Assembly: GCA_021106775.1 (NCBI GenBank)
Contig: JAIOTL010000469.1
Span: 1-5,366, forward strand
DNA: 5,366 bases
Direction of reading: 5' to 3'
DNA from: Planctomycetota bacterium
GTDB taxonomy: Bacteria; Planctomycetota; UBA8742; SKZP01; JAIOTL01
Shown here: piece after piece, positions 1 to 5,366 of the stretch
How positions within the stretch are numbered: the stretch's first letter is position 1
Layout: every line of letters begins with the position of its first letter
Translations under genes and position numbers: made by a program
Notes under the pieces: generated by a model
The model's database searches: none
Seen by the model: the letters and a program-made list of their open reading frames with translations, nothing else
What the model was told of the DNA's origin: nothing

Positions 1-454
1 ATTTCATCAATTCCGCAAGCTTTTTCGAGGTTTCAACAATTTCATAACTTCTTGGGCTATATTTCACTATCAGCCATTCATTCTTAATGCTTTCCATGAG
101 TTTTTTTCGTTGTGTGTCAAAATTGGAATCCCGTTGAAATGTAGATTTAAGCGATTTTTCGAGAAGCTCGATTTTTAATTTGAGGATTTTACCTTCTTTG
201 ACTTCAAGAATTGTGTAACCGGTTTTTTGTATCTCGCTATCAGCATTGTTGTAACTTTCCTTTTTACCTTCGAGAATGTATTCTCCTTCGCTTTTCATCT
301 CCATTGTCATTGTTTTTACGAATTTCATATCCTTGTTAAGCACATATTGTAAGTCATATTTCTTGATTTCAGATTTTTCTTCCTGCGAGAAAATGTTTGC
401 AGAATTTAATCCCATTAGAGCGAGTAAAACAGCAAAAATAGCAATCTTTTTCAT
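1..454 (-). CDS. Secreted protein of unknown function, N-terminal part (runs off left edge)
   Basis: I do not recognise this protein. The frame is open from an ATG at 454 to the window edge, giving 151 residues with no stop. It begins MKKIAIFAVLLALMGLNSA, a typical Sec signal peptide: two lysines, a hydrophobic core at about residues 4-16, then small or polar residues with possible signal peptidase I cleavage after NSA or IFS. There is no lipobox cysteine, so a soluble exported protein is more likely than a lipoprotein. The mature part is hydrophilic and rich in Lys and Glu, with alternating patterns such as KFVKTMTMEMKSEGEY that suggest beta strands. A GAGAGG-like ribosome binding site (plus strand 460-465) lies about 5 bases before the ATG. 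It sits 94 bp behind the helicase gene with a possible promoter of its own. That it is a real gene is well supported; its role is unknown. A plus-strand frame overlapping its start lacks comparable support. Confidence 0.82.
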   Translation of the reverse strand, partial: MKKIAIFAVLLALMGLNSANIFSQEEKSEIKKYDLQYVLNKDMKFVKTMTMEMKSEGEYILEGKKESYNNADSEIQKTGYTILEVKEGKILKLKIELLEKSLKSTFQRDSNFDTQRKKLMESIKNEWLIVKYSPRSYEIVETSKKLAELMK

Positions 455-485
455 ATCAACCTCTCATTTTAATAAAAAGCGAAAA

Positions 486-514
486 TTTATATTCGTAAGT
501 AAATCAATATACAA
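486..514 (-). promoter_or_regulatory. Possible sigma70-type promoter of the secreted-protein gene
   Basis: Read on the minus strand, TTGTAT (514-509) is followed after 17 bases by TATAAA (491-486). The -10 matches the consensus at five of six positions; the -35 matches at three. Transcription would begin near 479, giving a leader of about 25 bases that contains the ribosome binding site. A perfect inverted repeat, CAATAT-ACA-ATATTG (505-519), overlaps the -35 and could be an operator. In AT-rich intergenic DNA both patterns can arise by chance. Confidence 0.35.
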
Positions 515-548
515 TATTGTTCAGTGAACTTCAGCAAATTATTTCTCA

Positions 549-574
549 TCAGCTCCTATTTTCCTCAGCTCCTA
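549..574. repeat. 10-bp direct repeat at the 3' end of the helicase gene
   Basis: TCAGCTCCTA occurs at 549-558 and again at 565-574, a 16-bp period, with the helicase stop codon inside the left copy. Because 16 is not a multiple of three, the copies are read in different frames. A small tandem duplication that set the present C terminus is one explanation; chance is another. Confidence 0.6.
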
Positions 575-2567
575 ATGATTTCTCAAGATTTTGAATAAGT
601 CGCCGTTTTCTTTCAACAGGATCGACTTTCGAGAATTTTTTCATGCTGAATTCCTCTGGAATTTCCGCCAAAAACCTTGAAGGTTTCGGATGTTTCTCTC
701 TTCCGCGATCAGTCCTGCTTATTGCATACATCAAGGTTAGCGAATGCTGAGCCCTGGTCATTGCAACATAACACAACCGGCGTTCTTCCTCAATGCCTGA
801 TAAACTTTCTTCAACCGACTTGCTGTGTGGGATGTTGCCGTCCTCAAATGCCGGTATAATCACGTTTCGGAACTCAAGCCCCTTTGCGGAATGAATTGTA
901 ATCAACAGAAGGTTATTTTCCTTATTTATTTCATTGTTTGCAGAATTTTCGTCCTCTTCGTACAAAGAGATGCGTTCGAGATACCCCGCCAGAGTACGCT
1001 GATGGTAAGGAACTCGTTCATCTGATATGAAATTTTCCGCAGAATCAATCAGATGAAGGATTCGGTCGTATCGATTGTCGGCATCTTCGGGATTTTGTGC
1101 TTCGGAGTCAATCGCCCGTCGCAAGTTCAGCCCGTCAAGGAGACTTTCGAAGGTTTTGCGCAAAGTTGTTCGTTCGAGCATGGCAGCGGTTTCAGCAAGG
1201 AGGCTGTAGAAGAAATCAAGCGATTTTCGTGCGGAATTTGTGATTTTTTCGTGGGGGGAGTTTAGAAGTTGCTTGCCGGCAGCAAAAAGTGAGCATTTCT
1301 GACTTCCCGCGATTTTTTGGATTTTGTCGAGTACAACTTTGCCCAGCCCTCGTGAAGGATAATTTATCACGCGCAGAAAAGCGATATTGTTGGATTCGTT
1401 AATCAGAAGCGTCAAATATGCTGTAAAATCCTTAATTTCTTTCCGCTCGAAGAATTTCTGACCTCCAATAATCGTGTATGGAATCTCCGCTTTCTTAAGC
1501 TCTTCCTCGAATACGGGCATATATTTCCCGGTTCTAAAAAGAATCGCCCAATCGTGATATTTTCCACCTTTTTCATGATAATTTCGGAGCATGGACATAA
1601 TCATGCTGATTTCCTGCAACTCGTCCTCGCAGCCCAGAATGCGAACTTTACCTGCTTTTCCTAACACCGATTTAAGCCATTTGGTGCGTCTGCGCGGGTT
1701 CTCCTCCACAACTGCTGTTGCACACTGCACAATCTCATCTGACGAACGATAATTGCGAATCAAGTTAACAACCTTGACATTGGGACCAAAATGCTCCTCA
1801 AAGTTCAGGATATTCTCGATTTTCGCACCACGCCACGAGTAAATCGACTGGTCATCGTCGCCAACCGCGCAAATATTACGCTCATCGTTACAAATTAGAC
1901 GCATCATCTCGAATTGCACGCTGTTTGTATCCTGATATTCGTCAACCTGAATGAATCGGATGCGTTTTTTGATTTTGGCGAGGAAATCGGCATCTTTTTT
2001 GAGAAGTTCAAGCGTTCGCAGAAGCAAATCGTCGAAATCGAAGGAATTACATGCCATCAGAGCGTTTTCGTAACGCGGATAAATCATCGCTGCAGCCTCG
2101 CCGTATTCATCATTTGCATCTGGCTCGCAATCTGCGTTCTTGGCATTGGAAATCCTGCTGAGAATGATGTCGGGTTTCAATGATTTGTGAATTCCGAGGT
2201 CGCGCATAGTAGTTCTGATGATTGAAATCTGTCCCGAAGTACCAAGTATGTTGAAATTGCGCGATCGTTTGAAAAACTCAGGTTTTTTGCGCAGAAGCCG
2301 TCCGCCGAATGAATGAAACGTCGATATTATCATCTTCCCGGCGAGATGCTGACCGGTTCTTTTTGCAATACGCTCTCGCATTTCGGTTGCTGCTTTATTG
2401 GTAAAAGTTATGCAGAGTACACTTTCGGGACGTGCTGCGCCCTTACGGATGATTTCAACTGCGCGCTCTGTGATTACACGGGTTTTTCCTGTGCCAGCAC
2501 CGGCAAGCACGAGGACAGGACCGAATAATGTGTGAACTGCATCAAGTTGCTCAGGATTGAGTTTCAA
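549..2567 (-). CDS. Rep/PcrA/UvrD-family ATP-dependent 3'-5' DNA helicase (superfamily 1A)
   Basis: A complete 672-residue helicase that would unwind DNA 3' to 5' using ATP in repair or in restarting stalled replication. All SF1A motifs are present and intact: Q motif LNPEQ (3-7), Walker A AGAGTGKT (22-29), Ia ITFTNKAATEM (53-63), Ib STFHSF (82-87), Walker B VDEYQDTN (208-215), III GDDDQSIYSWRGA (236-248), IV NLIRNYRS (268-275), V TIHSAKGLEF (557-566) and VI EEERRLCYVAMTRAQ (593-607). Domains 1B and 2B fill the long spacers at about 90-200 and 380-550. Length, the DDDQSIYSWRGA form of motif III and the short charged tail resemble E. coli Rep (673 residues) more than UvrD (720), but Rep, PcrA and UvrD cannot be told apart safely here, so no symbol is given. 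The start is a TTG: codons upstream include two in-frame TGA stops and no ATG, and an SD sequence sits just before it. It follows the HtrA-like gene after a 170-bp gap holding a palindromic repeat. Confidence 0.97.
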   Translation of the reverse strand: MKLNPEQLDAVHTLFGPVLVLAGAGTGKTRVITERAVEIIRKGAARPESVLCITFTNKAATEMRERIAKRTGQHLAGKMIISTFHSFGGRLLRKKPEFFKRSRNFNILGTSGQISIIRTTMRDLGIHKSLKPDIILSRISNAKNADCEPDANDEYGEAAAMIYPRYENALMACNSFDFDDLLLRTLELLKKDADFLAKIKKRIRFIQVDEYQDTNSVQFEMMRLICNDERNICAVGDDDQSIYSWRGAKIENILNFEEHFGPNVKVVNLIRNYRSSDEIVQCATAVVEENPRRRTKWLKSVLGKAGKVRILGCEDELQEISMIMSMLRNYHEKGGKYHDWAILFRTGKYMPVFEEELKKAEIPYTIIGGQKFFERKEIKDFTAYLTLLINESNNIAFLRVINYPSRGLGKVVLDKIQKIAGSQKCSLFAAGKQLLNSPHEKITNSARKSLDFFYSLLAETAAMLERTTLRKTFESLLDGLNLRRAIDSEAQNPEDADNRYDRILHLIDSAENFISDERVPYHQRTLAGYLERISLYEEDENSANNEINKENNLLLITIHSAKGLEFRNVIIPAFEDGNIPHSKSVEESLSGIEEERRLCYVAMTRAQHSLTLMYAISRTDRGREKHPKPSRFLAEIPEEFSMKKFSKVDPVERKRRLIQNLEKSLGAEENRS

Positions 2568-2571
2568 GTTG

Positions 2572-2576
2572 CCCTC
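2572..2576 (-). promoter_or_regulatory. Ribosome binding site that fixes the TTG start of the helicase
   Basis: On the minus strand GAGGG (2576-2572) lies 4 bases before the TTG at 2567. With two in-frame TGA codons a few codons further upstream and no ATG or GTG between, this makes TTG the only reasonable start. It also places the start at the same point as E. coli Rep (MRLNPGQ against MKLNPEQ). Confidence 0.75.
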
Positions 2577-2632
2577 GAAAACTCATCAGCTTATCATTAA
2601 AAATAAGGTTGTCGTACAGAAATAGTGCTTTT

Positions 2633-2705
2633 GTCATTCCCAACTTGATTGGGAATCCAGCAAATACAAGAAAATTTACTGGATTCCTGCTTTCGCAGGA
2701 ATGAC
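2633..2705. repeat. 73-bp palindromic double-hairpin element (REP/dRS3-like or MITE-like)
   Basis: The element opens with GTCATTCC and closes with its inverse GGAATGAC. The two arms (2633-2660 and 2679-2705) are inverted copies around an 18-bp AT-rich centre, bounded inside by CCAG and CTGG. Each arm is itself a perfect 8-bp hairpin: ATTCCCAA/TTGGGAAT (2636-2643 with 2649-2656) and ATTCCTGC/GCAGGAAT (2683-2690 with 2695-2702). The inner three base pairs differ between arms yet stay paired (CAA/TTG against TGC/GCA), which points to selection on the stem. On the minus strand the right arm has a GAAA tetraloop. ATTCC-N-GGAAT palindromes with GTCATTCC flanks are a known kind of interspersed repeat (for example Neisseria dRS3 and REP/BIME-type elements). 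It lies between the HtrA-like and helicase genes, read in the same direction. Neither hairpin is followed by a clear T run, so I do not call it a terminator. No target duplication is evident. Confidence 0.85.
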
Positions 2706-2737
2706 ATACAATTTGATCGTTAAAGAGCGTTGATGAT

Positions 2738-4111
2738 TTACTTGCGTTCTGCGAGGATGGCTTTGAGGGTTAATCTGTCTTTTCCGCGCAGGATTTCGAT
2801 ATTTACTTCGGTTCCCGCGTGATGAGTGTTGAGGAAGTCTTCAATAGCTGCGAAATCGTACATTGCCAGCCCGTTGATTGTGAGGATTATGTCACCCTTG
2901 ATTATGCCTGCTGTCGCTGCTGGTGAATTCTCCACGACCTTGAAAACAGGCACACCCTCAACTTTTTTATCCAGGTTTCTATCTGTTGAAATACCGAGAA
3001 ATGCAGCTTTTTTTTCATCCGCTTTCTCAGTTGAACTTGTTGAAACTTCGGGAATCGTTGGGATTCTCGGACGAAAAGACAACTCGGAAGCGTTTGTTTT
3101 CAATGCCTGCACGAGTTTTACTTTGACTTCATGTTCTTTTTTATCACGTTGGAATTTAACTAAAACTGTCCAATTTGCTGGATAAGTACCTAAAATACTC
3201 CAGAAATCGAAGAAATTTCGGACAATTTTGTCATCAATTGCAGTAATTCTGTCACTGATTTTGAATCCGAGTGAATCCGCCTGGCTTTTCGGGACAATAT
3301 TAATGATATTCGCACTGTCAGAGCTAAAACTCTTCGCAATTTCAAGTCCATCAATTGTGCCATGATGACAAATCCCTTCTTGCTGAAGCCAGACTTGAAC
3401 AAATCGCAAAATTGATTCAATGGGCATCGCATATCCGAAAGCATTTTTCGTGCTAAAATGCCCTTCTTTATCACCAATATACCCCAGGATAACTCCAATA
3501 AGCCTGCCTTTACTATTGAAAAGTCCGCTGCCCTCAAATCCATCGTTGATGTTCATATCAAAGAGAATCGCTTCAGAGCAACCGCTGACATAATGTCTTT
3601 CAAGGGCGATTCTACCTGAGCGTGCCTCAACTTGTTCATTCAAGATGTTCATTGTGTTACCGATGCTGAAAACTGATTCACCAATGTGAAACTTGCTTTT
3701 GCTGAGCTCAACATAAGGCAGCACGGAATCGGTTGCGATTTTGTAAAGGGCGATGTTGCCAACAGTGTCCCAGCCGACAATTTTGCAGTCATAACTCTTG
3801 CCCTCATGGACAAGCGTATATTTTTTTGCTTTGCCTGTATAATTCGTTAGAACATATCCATCAGGTGAGATTATTACACCCTGGTCGCCACCGATAGTTA
3901 CGCAGCACGAGCGTGTTTTCTCAATAATATGGTCGAATTCTGACATTACTGAATCAATGACTGACAAATTGACGTCGGTCTTGCTGATGTCGATTTTATC
4001 CTTAACAACAGGAATCATGCCCGACTGAATATTCTGTAAAATGAGGATGACAACAAGAATAAACAAGCATTGTCCAGCAGTTGTGATGAGTTTGTTAGAT
4101 ACAGCCTTCAT
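2738..4111 (-). CDS. HtrA/DegP-like membrane-anchored protein with two PDZ domains and a degenerate catalytic triad (probable pseudoprotease)
   Basis: A 457-residue protein with HtrA architecture: a short basic N terminus, a hydrophobic segment at about 9-28 that would anchor it in the inner membrane with the rest outside the cytoplasm, a trypsin-like domain at about 65-240, PDZ1 at about 250-335 and PDZ2 at about 368-455. HtrA landmarks are clear: ISPDGYVLTN (81-90), IVGWDTVGNIALYKI (111-125), IGESVFSIGN (143-152), NINDGFEGSGLFNSKG (187-202) followed by LIGV, and two PDZ motifs of the form A-x-x-x-G-x-x-x-x-D (KSQADSLGFKISDRI and NSPAATAGIIKGDII). Aligned to the HtrA pattern, catalytic His (LTNxH) is Thr92, Asp (DIALLKI) is Asn119, and Ser (GNSGG) is Glu193, so hydrolysis is unlikely. 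A scaffold, chaperone or peptide-sensing role is an inference. The ATG at 4111 has AAGGA 7 bases upstream (4123-4119). It begins 17 bp after the restored nikR stop, so the two are probably co-transcribed. Six cysteines are present, including Cys69-Cys70. Confidence 0.9.
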   Translation of the reverse strand: MKAVSNKLITTAGQCLFILVVILILQNIQSGMIPVVKDKIDISKTDVNLSVIDSVMSEFDHIIEKTRSCCVTIGGDQGVIISPDGYVLTNYTGKAKKYTLVHEGKSYDCKIVGWDTVGNIALYKIATDSVLPYVELSKSKFHIGESVFSIGNTMNILNEQVEARSGRIALERHYVSGCSEAILFDMNINDGFEGSGLFNSKGRLIGVILGYIGDKEGHFSTKNAFGYAMPIESILRFVQVWLQQEGICHHGTIDGLEIAKSFSSDSANIINIVPKSQADSLGFKISDRITAIDDKIVRNFFDFWSILGTYPANWTVLVKFQRDKKEHEVKVKLVQALKTNASELSFRPRIPTIPEVSTSSTEKADEKKAAFLGISTDRNLDKKVEGVPVFKVVENSPAATAGIIKGDIILTINGLAMYDFAAIEDFLNTHHAGTEVNIEILRGKDRLTLKAILAERK

Positions 4112-4128
4112 GCTTATGTCCTTATGCT

Positions 4129-4544
4129 TTATTCATCTAAGACCTGTGCTGGATGCATAAACAGCCTACCATGATTCACGCCTTTTTTGCCAATAATTTT
4201 GTCCGCTTTTGCCTTGATTTTATGGCTTTTTCCCTTCAGAACCATGCTCTGAAGCAGTGATAATTACCAACAGGGACGTGCATTATTGAAAGGACGTTGT
4301 CTTCGAAATCCTGGGCACAATCATCGACAATGTTCGATAAATCGCGTTTTCGGTGATCGAAAAGTAATGCCAACAAAGCGACGACTTCAAGATTCTCTTC
4401 CTGAATGGCGTCTTCATTTATTGCTTCTCTAATCATGTCGCGCACTGCTTCCGATCGATTCTCATAACCCTTTTTCTTAAGGTATCTATCGAAATTTGAC
4501 AACAGTGATTGCTCTACACTAATGCTGAATCTTTCGACAATCAT
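4129..4544 (-). pseudogene. nikR: Frameshifted NikR-type nickel-responsive regulator
   Basis: NikR is a tetrameric repressor: an N-terminal ribbon-helix-helix binds DNA and a C-terminal ACT-like domain binds Ni(II). The first frame (4544-4236) gives 102 residues: a ribbon-helix-helix at about 1-45 with the hallmark GYENRSEAVRDMIREA (26-41), DHRKRDL (63-69), then HVPVGNYHC (89-97). It then turns into FRAWF and stops. Reading from the third base of the Cys codon (4254) in the other frame gives LQSMVLKGKSHKIKAKAD and on through KGVNHGRLF to a TAA at 4131-4129, matching the C-terminal half of NikR (E. coli CLEIAVLKG...GVRHGHL). One base lost in TGC(C)TTC restores 138 residues, normal for NikR. 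The shift must lie between 4236 and 4266. Of the E. coli nickel ligands (His76, His87, His89, Cys95), His87 and Cys95 match His89 and Cys97 here; the second His of HVH is Pro91, and no His occurs in 70-88. A good SD, AGGAG (4555-4551), lies 6 bases before the ATG. A sequencing error is possible. Confidence 0.88.
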
Positions 4545-4562
4545 AATATACTCCTGTAAAAC

Positions 4563-4607
4563 TCTTATATGTATTTCCGTTAAAAGTTGAATAATATTTC
4601 TTATATG
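4563..4607. promoter_or_regulatory. 9-bp direct repeat in the nikR upstream region (candidate operator or -10 boxes)
   Basis: TCTTATATG occurs at 4563-4571 and 4599-4607, start to start 36 bp, inside the 92-bp gap before nikR. On the minus strand each copy reads CATATAAGA and contains TATAAG, a possible -10 hexamer, but no good -35 lies at the right distance. A ribbon-helix-helix repressor often controls its own promoter, so these may be operator half-sites. The E. coli NikR site, GTATGA-N16-TCATAC, is not seen. Confidence 0.3.
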
Positions 4608-4636
4608 ACATGTACTATTCTGCCCTGTTTGATGAA

Positions 4637-5366
4637 TTAATGCAATAATATAATTGCTCGCAGTTTTGCACTTTTTGCACGAATATTCTCGTGAAGCTCC
4701 TTTGGACTTGCAGTTAATGGTTTTTTTGTAAGAATCTGTGCTGCTTCTGATTTTCCAAGCTCTTTGAACCCAAACTTAACAATTCTATCCTCAAGTGAGT
4801 GAAATGAGATTATTGCAGCTCGACCACCAGGTTTGAGAATGTTCGGGATGTTTTTTATCAAATTCTCAAGTTCATTAAGTTCATTGTTTGTGATAATTCT
4901 CAATGCCTGAAAAACTCTGCGTGCTGGAGGTCCGAAATCTCGAATTCGACCTTTTGAAGCTCTTTTGATTGAAATTTCAATGATTTTTGCCATATCTTGA
5001 GTTGATGTAAGCATCTTTTTCAAAAAAGCATGTTTAATATCTCGGGCAATCTGCTTGCTGAAACGTTCTTCGCCATACTTCCAAAAAGCATCCGCCAATT
5101 CATCAATCGAGAGTTTTTCAATCAAATCAAGAGCGGAATTCTCGGATTCTGGGTCAAAACGCATGTCAATTGGTCCTTCATTTTTATAACTGAATCCGCG
5201 GTCAGCATTGTCAATTTGCGGAGATGAAACACCAAGGTCAGCGAGAAGCATGTCCACTTTCTCAATTATACCATCGTTCAAAAGCGTCGGAATATCGGAG
5301 AATCTTGCATGATGAATTTTCAGTCTGTTGTCAAACTGCTGTTGATTGTTTTTAGCGAATTCAATC
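4637..5366 (-). CDS. rsmH: 16S rRNA (cytosine(1402)-N(4))-methyltransferase RsmH (MraW), lacking its N terminus
   Basis: RsmH transfers a methyl group from S-adenosylmethionine to N4 of C1402 in the 16S rRNA decoding centre. The frame is open from the right edge to a TAA at 4639-4637, giving 242 residues of an expected ~310. About 65-70 N-terminal residues, including the first SAM-binding glycine motif, are outside the window. The visible part starts IEFAKNNQQQFDNRLKIHHA. It holds the family signatures in order: DLGVSSPQ (5239-5216), RGFSY, GPIDMRFDP, YGEERFSKQIAR, GPPARRVFQALRI, LKPGGRAAIISFHSLEDRIV and the tail NIRAKSAKLRA. A TTG at 5281 could be mistaken for a start, but the homology continues upstream of it without a break. 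rsmH usually follows mraZ and precedes ftsL and ftsI in the dcw cluster. Here the next gene is nikR, so the cluster is interrupted on this side. Confidence 0.97.
   Translation of the reverse strand, partial: IEFAKNNQQQFDNRLKIHHARFSDIPTLLNDGIIEKVDMLLADLGVSSPQIDNADRGFSYKNEGPIDMRFDPESENSALDLIEKLSIDELADAFWKYGEERFSKQIARDIKHAFLKKMLTSTQDMAKIIEISIKRASKGRIRDFGPPARRVFQALRIITNNELNELENLIKNIPNILKPGGRAAIISFHSLEDRIVKFGFKELGKSEAAQILTKKPLTASPKELHENIRAKSAKLRAIILLH

Noticed and set aside
276..527. Plus-strand 83-codon frame
   Set aside because: It is antisense to the secreted-protein gene, which has a signal peptide and SD; the plus frame has no recognisable domain or good SD.
2633..2705. Intrinsic transcription terminator between the HtrA-like and helicase genes
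   Set aside because: The hairpins are strong, but on neither strand is one followed directly by a run of T. The double-arm symmetry fits an interspersed repeat better.
2633..2705. CRISPR repeat pair
   Set aside because: There are only two units, in inverted orientation, with an 18-bp centre and no further copies or cas genes.
2826..3185. Plus-strand 119-codon frame
   Set aside because: It lies wholly opposite the second PDZ region of the HtrA-like gene and has no domain of its own.
3190..3543. Minus-strand 117-codon frame
   Set aside because: It is an out-of-frame shadow within the HtrA-like coding sequence; the main frame carries all recognised motifs.
3532..3549. Ser195 of the HtrA-like protein (EGSGLF) as an alternative nucleophile
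   Set aside because: It would need a two-residue shift relative to GNSGG, and the His and Asp positions are also lost, so no triad could form.
4061..4111. Lipoprotein signal in the HtrA-like protein (Cys15)
   Set aside because: Cys15 lies before the hydrophobic core and not after it, with no L-x-x-C lipobox; an uncleaved membrane anchor fits better.
4236..4266. Programmed -1 ribosomal frameshift in nikR
   Set aside because: The shift is in the -1 direction, but the window AAT TAT CAC TGC TTC AGA has no X-XXY-YYZ slippery heptamer. No SD-like stimulator or strong downstream stem is evident. A lost base or read error is simpler.
5279..5281. TTG at 5281 as the start of rsmH
   Set aside because: The frame continues upstream to the edge with RsmH-like sequence, so the true start lies beyond the window.

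Overview
The window is a moderately AT-rich stretch of bacterial chromosome in which every supported gene lies on the minus strand, so transcription runs right to left. The sequence does not fix the organism. A membrane-anchored HtrA/DegP-like protein and a small secreted protein suggest a cell with an envelope compartment, probably diderm. The core genes (rsmH and a Rep/UvrD helicase) are clearly bacterial. I would not name a phylum.

Layout in transcription order. (1) 5366-4637: rsmH (mraW), the 16S rRNA C1402 N4-methyltransferase; its first ~65-70 residues lie beyond the window. (2) 4636-4545: a 92-bp gap with a 9-bp direct repeat, in front of the next gene. (3) 4544-4129: a NikR-type ribbon-helix-helix regulator broken by a single-base frameshift near 4254. 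The first frame ends early at 4236, but the missing C-terminal half of NikR is intact in the next frame down to a TAA at 4129. (4) 4111-2738: an HtrA/DegP-like protein (membrane anchor, trypsin fold, two PDZ domains) in which all three positions of the catalytic triad appear to be replaced. It starts only 17 bp after the restored end of nikR. (5) 2737-2568: a gap holding a 73-bp palindromic element made of two hairpins, like the GTCATTCC...GGAATGAC interspersed repeats of many bacteria. (6) 2567-549: a full-length Rep/PcrA/UvrD-family DNA helicase with a TTG start. (7) 548-455: a gap with a plausible promoter. (8) 454-1: the N-terminal 151 residues of a secreted protein of unknown function, running off the left edge.

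No classical operon of one pathway is visible. nikR and the HtrA-like gene are spaced like a transcriptional pair. rsmH, usually at the head of the division and cell-wall (dcw) cluster, is here followed by nikR instead of ftsL/ftsI. The two points most worth following up are the apparent pseudoprotease and the decaying or altered NikR upstream of it.
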